From QAMH01 sp964435565 (GTDB taxonomy: Bacteria; Actinomycetota; Coriobacteriia; Coriobacteriales; QAMH01), in NCBI GenBank assembly GCA_964435565.1, contig CAYSZR010000006.1, forward strand, positions 1 to 54,733: 54,733 nt of DNA, read 5' to 3'. The position numbers were made by a program, and so were the translations under genes. Below the pieces are notes generated by a model. The model worked only from the letters and a program-made list of their open reading frames with translations, was not told the origin of the DNA and made no database searches. The first letter of the stretch is position 1. The number at the start of each line of letters is the position of its first letter. Positions 25,235 to 34,388 of this stretch are shown piece after piece.

Positions 25235-26214
25235 TAGCCTTTTCTCGTCTTGCGTATACCGATTCGATTGACGCTGCGTTCTGTCTTGCTCAAGTGGAAT
25301 TACATGCAAAGGGCAAGGATTGTATTCCCGGTTGCGTAGTATCACTTGATCGGGGGTTTCCTCTTGTGAGCACGCCTGATTTCGAGACGCGCGCGGAGCT
25401 TGCCACAACAATTAAGAAAAGTGATGACAGTATTGTTGCCATTGGTGATTGGGTCGCGCTCTGGGCGCCGCAAGGACACGAGAAAGCCGTCATCGAACGA
25501 GTCCTGCCTCGTCGAAACGAAATTGCGCGTGTCAAACGAATCGGACGCGAGCGTCAACCGCGCAGGCAGGTCCTTGCCGCAAACGTCGACCAGGTGCTCA
25601 TTTGTCAATCGCTCACGGGAGATGGAATTGATGAACGGCTTTTAGCGCGTCAAATGGCTGCTGTTGCGGGATGTGGGGCAGTTCCCATCTTCGTGCTTAC
25701 GAAGAGCGATCTTGTCGCTGACTCGATTGCGCGCGGTGCTTGTGATCGCGTCAAACGGATAGCCCCAGACAGAATCGTTCTTGTCATCTCATCCGACGAC
25801 CTGCAGTCTATCGAATCCGTCCGTTCTTTATGCAAGAGTACGACTACCACGCTTTTGCTTGGAGAAAGTGGCGTTGGAAAATCATCACTTGTCAATGCGT
25901 TGCTGGGCGAGGACGCTTTTGAGATTGGCACGGTGCGTGACGTTGATGATAAGGGCCGACATACAACGGTTGCACGCCGGCTGGTCGCTTTGCCGCAAGG
26001 CGGCCTTATCATAGATGCTCCTGGTCTTAGGACGCTGCAGATACTCGATATGGACGCAAGCCTTGCGGCTGCTTTTCCCGATATCGTATCGCTTGCAATC
26101 GATTGCAGATTTCGTGATTGCACCCACACGAATGAGCCAGGTTGCGCGGTGCGCGACGCAGTGAATTCAGACCGTCTTGAGATATACCGCTACCTCGCAT
26201 CAAGTGCTCGATAG
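25231..26214 (+). CDS. rsgA: Ribosome small-subunit GTPase RsgA
   Basis: A 327-residue circularly permuted GTPase that checks late 30S assembly. An N-terminal OB-type domain is followed by the permuted order of G motifs: TKSD (G4, residues 157-160), then GESGVGKSS (G1, from 211), a G2-region threonine pair in GRHTT, and DAPG (G3). The zinc site is C292, C297, H299 and C305. GTG start at 25231 overlaps the previous stop (GTGA) with GGAGG five bases upstream. It follows the transport genes but functionally is unrelated. Confidence 0.93.
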   Translation: MIAFSRLAYTDSIDAAFCLAQVELHAKGKDCIPGCVVSLDRGFPLVSTPDFETRAELATTIKKSDDSIVAIGDWVALWAPQGHEKAVIERVLPRRNEIARVKRIGRERQPRRQVLAANVDQVLICQSLTGDGIDERLLARQMAAVAGCGAVPIFVLTKSDLVADSIARGACDRVKRIAPDRIVLVISSDDLQSIESVRSLCKSTTTTLLLGESGVGKSSLVNALLGEDAFEIGTVRDVDDKGRHTTVARRLVALPQGGLIIDAPGLRTLQILDMDASLAAAFPDIVSLAIDCRFRDCTHTNEPGCAVRDAVNSDRLEIYRYLASSAR

Positions 26215-26285
26215 CAGCGTATTTGTTTCGATGTGCCATATCGGTTATCCTTGCTCGAGAATTAACAGGCGGAAGATGGAATTTC

Positions 26286-26944
26286 ATGAGCAAGAGTGGA
26301 AATCTAACTATTGTTTTGCAAGCTGGGGGCGAGTCCCGACGAATGGGCCGCAGCAAGGCGACGGTTCCCTTTTTGGGCGAACCCCTCATTTGGCGCGGCA
26401 TCAATCGCCTGCTCCCGCTTGCCGATGAGTTTGTAATCACCACGAGCCGCAGAATCTGGGTTTTCTCGATGACCTGGTTGACCTTGGTAAGATTCGATTG
26501 GTCACTGATGCATATGAACAGCGTGGGGCCCTGCGCGGTGTGTATACGGCCATCAATGCGGCTTCAAAAGAATTCGTCGCGCTTGTCGCCTGCGATATGG
26601 TTTTTCCATCGCGCAATCTTATTTCGGCCGAGCTCGAGGCGCTTGAGGCGGATGGCAATGATGTTGCTGTTCCAAAGACAAGATATGGGTTCGAGCCGTT
26701 TCATGCGGTCTATCGTCGCTCGACATGCCTACCTGTTATCTATCAGGCGACAGAGGCGGGTGAAAGCAAGGCTAATGGTTGGTTCGATCAAGTTCGCATA
26801 ACTGAATTCGACGCTGCGCGTATCGCGCAGGCAGAGCCCCGAGGCGGCTGTTTTGTCAATGTGAATACGCCTGAAGAACTTGCGAAAGCTCAAGAGAAGA
26901 TATTATCGGGAAAGATGACCCAGCGTGAAGAGTTCGATGCTTGA
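26286..26944 (+). pseudogene. mobA: MobA molybdenum cofactor guanylyltransferase, frameshifted
   Basis: MobA attaches GMP to molybdopterin to make the MGD cofactor used by DMSO-reductase-family enzymes. The first part has the GTP-binding signature LQAGGESRRMGRSKATVPFL and reads to FVITTSR. The rest (NLGFLDDL, then VALVACDMVF with the metal-binding Asp, and GGCFVNVNTPEEL) continues in another frame from about 26449. One missing base near 26445-26450 explains this. It is either a sequencing or assembly error or a real lesion; the first is more likely because a molybdoenzyme operon is maintained at 41280. ATG 26286 has GGAAG upstream. Confidence 0.8.
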
Positions 26945-26994
26945 TCATATATCGTGTGCTTATCTAGGAAATGCTTCTATCGCGGGTAGCAAAG

Positions 26995-27023
26995 CTGAAA
27001 AACATCTGAAAACAAGCTACAAT
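26995..27023 (+). promoter_or_regulatory. Candidate promoter of the HtrA protease gene
   Basis: CTGAAA at 26995-27000 and TACAAT at 27018-27023 are 17 bases apart in the 184-base gap between mobA and the protease gene. Confidence 0.4.
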
Positions 27024-27128
27024 TTCATGCAAATCGAGCTGCTCGCATGCGAAGTGCGGTATTACTACTAATTGAAAAAAATGTTTGCGAATGCAAGCTA
27101 TTTGCATCATCAGAAAGAGGGATTGCTC

Positions 27129-28478
27129 ATGGAGTCGCATGATAACGGAAGACCTGTTCCTCCTTACGAAGGTCAGAATACTCGGCCGCTGCACACAGAT
27201 GCCGGTAATGCCGGAAAAGAGAAACCGCATGACTCGAAGGCAGCCAAACCCCTTAAGACGTTTTTCTATGGCTTCGTTGGTGGCGTAGTCGCCATTGCGC
27301 TCGTCTTGTGCCTGGGCACCTTTACGCCCCTGCTCAATGCATTTAAAAATGGTTCGTCCTCTTCAAATAACGGGAATATCACCATTGACGTGAATGGTGA
27401 TGACACCACGCTTCCTGAAGCCGTGTCTGCTAAATGCATTAATTCCGTCGTAACTATCTACGTATATTCAAATACCTCGTCGTGGAATCAGTACTTTGGT
27501 TCTAGCGGGTCTTCGAGCAGCCCGAGTGCGCTCGGGAGCGGTGTCATCATCTCAGACGAAGGCAGCGCGTGTTATATCCTCACGAACTATCATGTCGTTT
27601 CCGACATCTCGCGCGCAGTGGTTAAGGTTGGAGATACGCAGTACGAAGCCGAGGCCGTTGGCTCCGATTCAAAAACCGACCTTGCCGTTTTGAAGATCAA
27701 TGCAAGCGGGCTAACTCCAATCGAATGGGGAGATTCCTCTGAGGTCACCGTTGGCGACTGGGTTATGGCAATAGGCTCACCGTATGGTTATGAACAAACG
27801 GTTACAACGGGAATCGTATCGGCACTCTATCGCTCCGATGTCCTGAAGAATGAAACAGGTACGGGTTCAAGTACGGTCTACACTGATATGATCCAGACCG
27901 ATGCAGCTATCAATCCCGGCAACTCCGGTGGGGCGCTTGTCAATTCTGAAGGCAAGCTTATCGGTGTTAACACATATATCTCTTCGACTTCGCAATCAAG
28001 CGCGGGTCTTGGTTTTGCAATTCCAGTCAGCACCGCTAAATCAGTTGCTGACCAGCTTATTGCTGGTGAGAGCGTAAGTCACGCGTTTCTGGGGATTACG
28101 ATGAGCACTTCGACAAATCCGACGGGCGCCGCTGTCACATCGGTATACAAGAATACGGGCGCAGCGAATGCAGGAATTCAGACGGGCGATGTCATTACCA
28201 AGATTGACAGCAAGACCATATCATCGTCGAATGACGTGAGCGTTGCTGTCAGCTCCAAGAGCGCTGGCGATACCGTCAGCATTACCTACGTGCGAAACGG
28301 CAAAGAAACGACGACGTCGGCAACCTTGGGAAAGGATACCGATAACACCACCACTGAATATGCCGAAAATGGCTCTCCGACGACTAAAAACAGCAGCAAT
28401 AACGGAAGCGGGGGCTATTACTATACGCCCTACGGAAACAGCGGCAGTAGCAGTAGCAGCAATAGCTTCTGGAATTAA
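27129..28478 (+). CDS. HtrA/DegP-like membrane-anchored serine protease
   Basis: A 449-residue envelope quality-control protease. A hydrophilic N-terminus and one membrane helix (FFYGFVGGVVAIALVLCLG) anchor a trypsin-like domain outside the cell. The catalytic triad is H155 (TNYHVV), D184 (KTDLAVLK) and S266 (GNSGGALV). One PDZ domain follows (about residues 325-410, with VTSVYKNTGAANAGIQTGDV). The C-terminus is a Ser/Gly/Asn-rich tail with YYYTPYG. ATG 27129 has GAGGG upstream. It converges with the response regulator gene downstream, which may be functionally linked to envelope stress. Confidence 0.92.
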   Translation: MESHDNGRPVPPYEGQNTRPLHTDAGNAGKEKPHDSKAAKPLKTFFYGFVGGVVAIALVLCLGTFTPLLNAFKNGSSSSNNGNITIDVNGDDTTLPEAVSAKCINSVVTIYVYSNTSSWNQYFGSSGSSSSPSALGSGVIISDEGSACYILTNYHVVSDISRAVVKVGDTQYEAEAVGSDSKTDLAVLKINASGLTPIEWGDSSEVTVGDWVMAIGSPYGYEQTVTTGIVSALYRSDVLKNETGTGSSTVYTDMIQTDAAINPGNSGGALVNSEGKLIGVNTYISSTSQSSAGLGFAIPVSTAKSVADQLIAGESVSHAFLGITMSTSTNPTGAAVTSVYKNTGAANAGIQTGDVITKIDSKTISSSNDVSVAVSSKSAGDTVSITYVRNGKETTTSATLGKDTDNTTTEYAENGSPTTKNSSNNGSGGYYYTPYGNSGSSSSSNSFWN

Positions 28479-28524
28479 GTCCGTATACGCGTGCGGTTAA
28501 GAAGGAAGATTGCCGGCCTACGCT

Positions 28525-29244
28525 TTAGTTGCCTTGGTAATCTTTAACAAAGCGGTATCCATAGCCGCGTACGGTTTCAATAACGTTCGGGTTCAAACCC
28601 ACGCTTGCAAGCTTGTCGCGTAAGCGCTTGATATGCGTATCGACGGTTTTTGTCTCGACAACATACTGCCAATCCCATGCTTCGCGAAGTAGCTGTTCGC
28701 GCCCAAGTACGGTGCCGGCATGGCTCATCAGCGTTACCAAGAGCTCGAATTCACGTGGCGTGAGCTCGATATCCTGACCTTCATAGGTGGCGTGGTGCCC
28801 TGATTCGTCTAGGTGTATCCCGCTTACATCGAGTACACGGGAGCCTTCCGCACCCGCTTCGCTTTCCTGGGGCGCGCGTCGGAGCAACGCGTGCACACGT
28901 GCAAGAAGCTCGCGGATACCAAATGGTTTGGCAAGATAATCATCGCCGCCGAGCTCAAGACCGACAACCTTGTCAAGCTCTGTATCTCGGGCAGAGAGAA
29001 ACAAGACGGGCACATTGCTTTTCGAACGGATGCGACGGCATACCTCGTATCCATCGATGCCGGGCAACATAACATCAAGTATCACTAGGTCATAGTCAGA
29101 CTGACTGGCCATTTCAACAGCATTGTTGCCGTCGTGGGCGACATCGACCTTATAGCCCTCTTTCGATAAGTTGAAACTGACGAAATCGGTAATCGATTGC
29201 TCATCATCGACAACGAGAATCTTCTGTTCGCCGTTCTCTTCCAT
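28525..29244 (-). CDS. OmpR/PhoB-family response regulator
   Basis: A DNA-binding two-component regulator of 239 residues from the preferred ATG. The receiver domain has acidic pocket VVDDE, phosphorylation site D57 in VILDVMLPG, Thr/Ser switch FLSAR, and Lys in LAKPFG. The C-terminal winged helix includes ELTPREFELLVTLM and the recognition region VDTHIKRLRDKL. ATG 29244 has GGAG six bases upstream; GTG 29256 is also in frame. Its likely kinase partner lies on the opposite strand at 30122, beyond coaX. Confidence 0.92.
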   Translation of the reverse strand: MEENGEQKILVVDDEQSITDFVSFNLSKEGYKVDVAHDGNNAVEMASQSDYDLVILDVMLPGIDGYEVCRRIRSKSNVPVLFLSARDTELDKVVGLELGGDDYLAKPFGIRELLARVHALLRRAPQESEAGAEGSRVLDVSGIHLDESGHHATYEGQDIELTPREFELLVTLMSHAGTVLGREQLLREAWDWQYVVETKTVDTHIKRLRDKLASVGLNPNVIETVRGYGYRFVKDYQGN

Positions 29245-29354
29245 ATGCAGCTCCACTCATTTGTCGCCTATTACGGTTTGCTTTCATTGTAGGCACTGTT
29301 AAGGTATGTCGCGATACGCTGTAACGAAACCGTTGTGATAGGAATGGGGAACAC

Positions 29355-30125
29355 ATGCTGCTGACTGTCGATATTGGCAATACGCAGACCGCAATGGGCT
29401 TATTCGATGGAGAAGAGCTCGTTGCGCACTGGGTATTTAATACGCGCGCTCAGGATACAGCTGACGAGGTGCAATTCCTGCTCGTCGGGCAATTCGATCT
29501 TAATGGCCTTGATTGCTCGATATGTGACGACGTTGTTATTGCCTCGGTAGTCCCCGCGTTGACCGAGTGCTGGGAGAGAGTCGCACAGCGCGTAACAGGT
29601 CGTGAGCCTATCGTTGTAGGACCGGGAATCAAAACGGGCATTGCGATGCGCTACGATAATCCTGCTGAAGTTGGAGCCGACCGTATCGCGGATGCTATGG
29701 CTGCTATAGATTTCGTTGGGGCTCCAGTGGTCGTCGTCGATCTGGGGACTACGACAAATATCGAAGTTATCGATAAATCGGGGCATTTCAGAGGCGGTAT
29801 CATCGCTCCGGGTTTGGGAACGGGCGCAGAGGCGATGTTCAGCCATGCGGCACGTTTACCGCAAGTAGATATTGTTAATCCGGGTCATGCTGTTGGCACC
29901 AACACGGTCGATGCTATGAGAAGCGGTATCGTCTATGGAGAAGTTGCTCGCATCGATGGGCTGGTACGCCGAATCTTCGACGAGCTCGGGTACGAGACAC
30001 CCGTTATCGCGACAGGCGGGTTCTCGGGATTGATCACTGATATTTCGCAGACCATCACGCGTCGTGAGCCGCGTTTAACGCTGTATGGTCTCAAGCTCGT
30101 GTATGAGAAAAACACGCAGGTATGA
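29355..30125 (+). CDS. coaX: Type III pantothenate kinase
   Basis: Phosphorylates pantothenate, the first step of coenzyme A synthesis. The 256-residue protein has the N-terminal phosphate-binding motif TVDIGNTQTAMGLF, then PAEVGADRIADAMAA and VVVDLGTTTNIEVI (usually D-x-GTATT, here GTTTN), and GGIIAPGLGTGAEAMF. GGGGA precedes the ATG. It lies directly upstream of the histidine kinase with an ATGA overlap and is divergent from the response regulator gene. Confidence 0.92.
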   Translation: MLLTVDIGNTQTAMGLFDGEELVAHWVFNTRAQDTADEVQFLLVGQFDLNGLDCSICDDVVIASVVPALTECWERVAQRVTGREPIVVGPGIKTGIAMRYDNPAEVGADRIADAMAAIDFVGAPVVVVDLGTTTNIEVIDKSGHFRGGIIAPGLGTGAEAMFSHAARLPQVDIVNPGHAVGTNTVDAMRSGIVYGEVARIDGLVRRIFDELGYETPVIATGGFSGLITDISQTITRREPRLTLYGLKLVYEKNTQV

Positions 30126-31048
30126 AGAAGATGGTGGATATGAACAGAACGAATACATCGTCTGGAGATTGCGTCGGCGACATCTTTGCCGAGGAAGTCC
30201 CCGCAGAAGTTCTGCAATTCTTCGAGCAGGTAAATCCACCGCTGGAAGTGCGTGAATACATGCGCGACACCTTTAATGAAATGCGCTGCAAGGAAGCGCG
30301 ACAGGCGCAGTTTGTAAGTGACGTGAGCCATGAAATACGCACTCCGCTCACTGCCATACGTGGTGCCGCGGAAACCCTGCTCGAAGGTGATGTTCCAGAG
30401 GATATGGCACAACGCTTCTTGAGCCAGATAGTGAAGGAATGCAATCGTTTGACGCGTCTTGCTAACGATCTTCTTACCCTGCAGAGGGCAGAGGGTGAAG
30501 ATATAGAGCTGACACGGCTTAACCTGCGAGCGGCGGCGGATAATTGTGCATTGCTCATGCAGGGCTTGGTCGAGGAACGAGGCGTTCATCTGCTGGTTGT
30601 CGGTGAAGCCCCCGATGTAAACGGCAATGCAGATGCCATCAATCAGATTCTTGTGAACCTGATCGAGAATGCAAGCCGGTTTGCAGGTGACGATGGGCAC
30701 GTCCGTGTTGAAATCACATCAAACAAGGAGTATTCCATTATCGCCGTTAAAGATGATGGGCCGGGTTTTGGCGATGAATCGCCCGAGCATCTTTTTGATC
30801 GCTTCTATCGTGCAGACCAAAGCCGTGCACGTTTTAAGGGAAGTGGCAACAGCGGGTTGGGCCTTGCTATCGTCAAGGCACTAACAGAGGCTATGGGTGG
30901 CACGGTCCAGGCTGCCAATCTTCCGGGTAATGGGGCCGTGTTTATCGTTGCCTTTCCAAGCCTCCCGCCTGAAGACTGGGCTGATACGGCACCTTGCGCG
31001 CATCTTGATAGGAGCTTGTACGAATCGGCTCTCGCCGCAGGCAAATAG
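30122..31048 (+). CDS. Soluble sensor histidine kinase
   Basis: A 308-residue kinase with no membrane helix. The phospho-acceptor is H70 in FVSDVSHEIRTPLTAIRG, followed by the HATPase domain with N box NLIENASRF, G1 box DDGPGFG, F box region HLFDRFYR, and G2 box GNSGLGLAIV. The first 60 residues are not a recognised sensor domain, so the stimulus must be cytoplasmic or come through a partner protein. ATGA overlap with coaX. Probable partner of the OmpR-family regulator at 28525-29244. Confidence 0.9.
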   Translation: MKKMVDMNRTNTSSGDCVGDIFAEEVPAEVLQFFEQVNPPLEVREYMRDTFNEMRCKEARQAQFVSDVSHEIRTPLTAIRGAAETLLEGDVPEDMAQRFLSQIVKECNRLTRLANDLLTLQRAEGEDIELTRLNLRAAADNCALLMQGLVEERGVHLLVVGEAPDVNGNADAINQILVNLIENASRFAGDDGHVRVEITSNKEYSIIAVKDDGPGFGDESPEHLFDRFYRADQSRARFKGSGNSGLGLAIVKALTEAMGGTVQAANLPGNGAVFIVAFPSLPPEDWADTAPCAHLDRSLYESALAAGK

Positions 31049-31090
31049 TTTCGTTCGTATGATTTGCGCGATGCGAAAACGAGGGTAATC

Positions 31091-32326
31091 ATGGAACTAG
31101 AAGAGCGTATCGAGAAATATGCCGAGCTTCTGGTCGTAAAGGGTTGTGCACTGAGGCAGGGCCAGGAACTTTATGTGAGTGCGCCGATTCAGGTGGCTGA
31201 TTTTACCCGTATGGTTGTCAGGTCTGCCTATGAGCACGGCGCTTCATTTGTAACCGTCGCCTGGAATGATGGCATGACGAACCGATATGGATATGAATAC
31301 GCCGCGCCCGATCGATTCGAACGCATACCGGCTTGGTGCGCGGAACGTGCAAATTCCATGACGCGCAATGGCGCCGCCGTGCTTTCGATTCTTTCTGACG
31401 ATCCGAATATGATGCGCGGTGTTGACCAAACAAAGATAGCTGCGCATACGCGTGCAACGCATGCTGCATGCAAGGAATTCTACGATTCTATCGACTATGG
31501 CAAGACGTGCTGGTGCAAGGCCGGAGCGGCAAGTGAACAGTGGGCGACTCGGGTGTTTGCCCACTTGAATTCCGAAGATGCAGTCCGTCGTCTGTGGACA
31601 GCGATTCTTGACGCGGCCCGTGTCGATGACGATCCGCTTGCGGCATGGGATGCGCATCGGGCGGGTTTCGATGCACGTAAAGCGTGGCTCGATGAACAGC
31701 ATTTGACGCACCTTCGCTATGTAACCAAGGATGGTACGGATCTGACCGTGCGACTTTTGGATAAAGCTCATTGGGAGGGCGGCGGTCAAATGGGCGCTGA
31801 CGGGACGTATTTCTTCCCAAATATCCCAACAGAAGAGGTTTTTACCAGTCCTGACCGAATGGGTACTGAGGGAGTTGTTCGTAGTGCACTACCGCTTGTG
31901 CATAATGGTGCACTGGTCAAGGATTTCTGGATTCGTTTTGAAAAGGGCAAAGCAGTTGAATGGGATGCGCAGATAGGCGTAGATGTTCTCAGCGGCATTA
32001 TTGGCACGGATGAAAACTCCTGTCGCTTGGGCGAATGTGCCCTGGTGCCGTTTAATAGCCCGATTCGCAATACGGGGATACTCTATTACGAGACGTTGTT
32101 CGATGAAAACGCCTCATGTCACCTGGCTCTTGGAAAGGGCTTTCCGGAATGCTATGAGAACGGGTATGACATGAGCACCGAGGATTTGCTCGCTGCTGGT
32201 TTGAATGATTCGGCTGTACACGTTGATTTCATGATCGGCACGAGGGATCTTGGTATCAGCGGATTGCGCCCAGATGGAGTCTGGGTAGATATTTTCACGG
32301 ACGGGAATTGGGCGGTTGACGTGTGA
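31091..32326 (+). CDS. M29-family aminopeptidase
   Basis: A 411-residue metallo-aminopeptidase (AmpS/PepS/thermophilic aminopeptidase family) releasing N-terminal residues from peptides in the cytoplasm. Metal-site segments are NIPTEEVFTSPD, GECALVP, the YYETLFDENASCHLALGKGF region with the conserved His and Tyr, and VHVDFMIG with the final His/Asp pair. ATG 31091 has GAGGG upstream; an in-frame start at 31064 is less likely. Peptide use fits an amino-acid-fermenting anaerobe, which is inferred. Confidence 0.92.
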   Translation: MELEERIEKYAELLVVKGCALRQGQELYVSAPIQVADFTRMVVRSAYEHGASFVTVAWNDGMTNRYGYEYAAPDRFERIPAWCAERANSMTRNGAAVLSILSDDPNMMRGVDQTKIAAHTRATHAACKEFYDSIDYGKTCWCKAGAASEQWATRVFAHLNSEDAVRRLWTAILDAARVDDDPLAAWDAHRAGFDARKAWLDEQHLTHLRYVTKDGTDLTVRLLDKAHWEGGGQMGADGTYFFPNIPTEEVFTSPDRMGTEGVVRSALPLVHNGALVKDFWIRFEKGKAVEWDAQIGVDVLSGIIGTDENSCRLGECALVPFNSPIRNTGILYYETLFDENASCHLALGKGFPECYENGYDMSTEDLLAAGLNDSAVHVDFMIGTRDLGISGLRPDGVWVDIFTDGNWAVDV

Positions 32327-32391
32327 GCAACTAGCAAAGCGCCGTTTTGCGGTACCATGTGCTTTGCTTAAAACCGCCGAAGGGAAATGAA

Positions 32392-32670
32392 ATGACACCA
32401 ACGAGAACCGTTGTAACCGTGCTTGGCAAGGATCGAACCCGTATTGTTGCTGTTATTGCCACGACGCTCGCGGATTGCGGCGCCAACATCGACGATATCA
32501 AGCAGAATGTCCTCGAGGATATTTTCTCGATGACCATGCTCGTCACGCTTGATGAAGACGTTGCAACGTTTAATCAGGTGCAAGAAAAGCTTTCAAAGAA
32601 CGGGGAAGATCTGAACTTGCAAGTTGTTATTCAACGCGAGGATGTCTTTGAGTTCATGTACAACGTCTAG
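32392..32670 (+). CDS. ACT-domain protein (UPF0237 type)
   Basis: A 92-residue single ACT domain, a small-molecule-binding regulatory fold. It begins PTRTVVTVLGKDRTRIVAVI and has the motif CGANIDDIKQNVLEDIFSM, matching the UPF0237 (GcvR-like) family of stand-alone ACT proteins. Ligand and target are unknown. It sits between the aminopeptidase and the polysaccharide export genes, with its own ribosome site (AAGGG). Confidence 0.88.
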   Translation: MTPTRTVVTVLGKDRTRIVAVIATTLADCGANIDDIKQNVLEDIFSMTMLVTLDEDVATFNQVQEKLSKNGEDLNLQVVIQREDVFEFMYNV

Positions 32671-32789
32671 ATTGTTGCATCCCAAGCGATACATTGCCAT
32701 ATTCGTGGAAACACGATGAGTCTTGGCTCAATGTTTCCTTGATTGGTCTACAATATCGTCTCGTTTTTCATGGAATTGATAGGAGCAAG

Positions 32790-33584
32790 ATGGCTATAGG
32801 CGCGGCAGGCGATATAACGCGCAATGAGATGAAGAAGAACCTTGGCGTTTTGGGCGCTTTGGTTTCTAAGGATTTCAAACGTAAATATCGTCGTAGCGTG
32901 TTGGGCGTCGTGTGGTCTGTTCTCAACCCGCTGCTTATGATGGTCGTGCTTACGGCTGTCTTCTCATACATGTTCAAGTTTAATATCGAGCATTTTCCCC
33001 TGTATCTGATTTTGGGGAATGTCTTGTTTGGGCTCATGGGCGATTCAACATCGGCTGCGATGTCTTCGATCGTCGACTCGTCTTCGCTTATCAAGAAGAT
33101 ACGCATCGAAAAAGCCATCTTTCCCATCGAGAAGGTTCTTTTCACGTTGGTTAACTTTGGCTTTTCCCTCGTCGCTGTTGTGCTCGTCATGATTTTCTTG
33201 CAGGTGCTTCCCACATGGCATCTCATTTTTCTGCCCGTACTGTTGGTGTTTGTCGTGTTGTTCAGCGTGGGTCTGAGCCTACTGATTTCTGCGCTTGGCG
33301 TCTTTTTCCGAGACGTGTTCCATTTTTGGGATGTCATTATCACGGCGTGGACGTATGCGACGCCGCTGTTTTATCCCATGGACTTGCTCGAGCCCTGGAT
33401 GCAACAGGTGATGTTGTTCAACCCGATGTATCACTATGTGACATACTTTCGCGATATCACCATGTATGCGACTATTCCCGGTGTGACAGAGCATCTTATC
33501 TGTCTGGGAATGGCACTCGTGACTTTCATCATTGGATTGGTCGTTTTCCGCAAGACCGAAAAGAAATTCATTTTGTATGTGTAG
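32790..33584 (+). CDS. ABC-2 polysaccharide export permease
   Basis: A 264-residue membrane component of a polysaccharide ABC exporter (TagG/RfbA/Wzm type). The N-terminal cytoplasmic part LVSKDFKRKYRRSVLGVVWS is the family signature, followed by about six membrane helices. The segment LISALGVFFRDVFHFWDV is the conserved EAA-like region. ATG 32790 has a perfect AGGAG upstream; the longer frame from 32694 lacks one. It pairs with the ATPase 12 bases downstream. Confidence 0.92.
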   Translation: MAIGAAGDITRNEMKKNLGVLGALVSKDFKRKYRRSVLGVVWSVLNPLLMMVVLTAVFSYMFKFNIEHFPLYLILGNVLFGLMGDSTSAAMSSIVDSSSLIKKIRIEKAIFPIEKVLFTLVNFGFSLVAVVLVMIFLQVLPTWHLIFLPVLLVFVVLFSVGLSLLISALGVFFRDVFHFWDVIITAWTYATPLFYPMDLLEPWMQQVMLFNPMYHYVTYFRDITMYATIPGVTEHLICLGMALVTFIIGLVVFRKTEKKFILYV

Positions 33585-33596
33585 GAGACGACGCTA

Positions 33597-34388
33597 ATGG
33601 CTGATGATGTGACAAAACCCAAAGCATGGGTCGAAAAAGACCCCGCTATGATCAGTAGCGAGCCGATGGTCGTCTTCGATCATGTCGACATGATCTTCAA
33701 TATCGCAAGCGAACAGCTCAATAACCTGAAGGAGTATTTTATAAAAATTGCCAAGCGCGAGCTGTTCTTCAAAGAGTTCAAGGCTCTTAAAGATATCTCG
33801 TTTACCATAAATCGCGGCGAGGTCTATGGTGTCGTAGGAAGTAACGGATCGGGAAAGTCTACGTTGCTCAAGCTTGTTGCAGGCGTGCTTGATCCCTCTC
33901 ATGGAACGGTGGCCGTCAACGGCACCATCGCTCCGATCATCGAGTTGGGAGCTGGTTTTGACTCCGAGCTCACGGCGCGTGAAAACGTGTATCTTAACGG
34001 AGCACTCCTGGGGTATAGCAAGGAGTTTATCAATGACAACTATGATCGAATCATAGAGTTCGCTGAAATAGAGGCTTTCCAAGACATGCCCATCAAGAAT
34101 TACTCTTCGGGCATGGTCGCACGTATCGCATTTGCCATTGCAACTGTCACGACCCCCGATATCCTTGTCGTTGATGAGGCTTTGTCGGTCGGTGATTTTC
34201 GATTCCAGGAAAAATGTGAGAACCGTATCAAAGAACTGGTTTCGCAAGGCACGACGTTGCTCTTTGTATCTCATTCGATAGAACAGGTAGAGCGCGTGTG
34301 CGAACGAGCTATCTGGATTGAAAAAGGCGACGCGCGTATGCAGGGTGATGTCATTGAGGTATGCGAGGCATATCGCAACGGCATTTAG
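33597..34388 (+). CDS. ABC-type polysaccharide export ATPase
   Basis: A 263-residue ATPase partner of the permease (TagH/Wzt type). Walker A is GSNGSGKST from residue 81, the signature is NYSSGMVARIAF, and Walker B is ILVVDEAL. The N-terminus has the typical HVDMIFNIAS and an amphipathic LKEYFIKIAKRELFFKEF segment before the core, as in teichoic-acid and O-antigen exporters. There is no C-terminal carbohydrate-binding domain. AGGAG precedes the ATG. Its stop overlaps the convergent glycosyltransferase stop by four bases. Confidence 0.93.
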   Translation: MADDVTKPKAWVEKDPAMISSEPMVVFDHVDMIFNIASEQLNNLKEYFIKIAKRELFFKEFKALKDISFTINRGEVYGVVGSNGSGKSTLLKLVAGVLDPSHGTVAVNGTIAPIIELGAGFDSELTARENVYLNGALLGYSKEFINDNYDRIIEFAEIEAFQDMPIKNYSSGMVARIAFAIATVTTPDILVVDEALSVGDFRFQEKCENRIKELVSQGTTLLFVSHSIEQVERVCERAIWIEKGDARMQGDVIEVCEAYRNGI

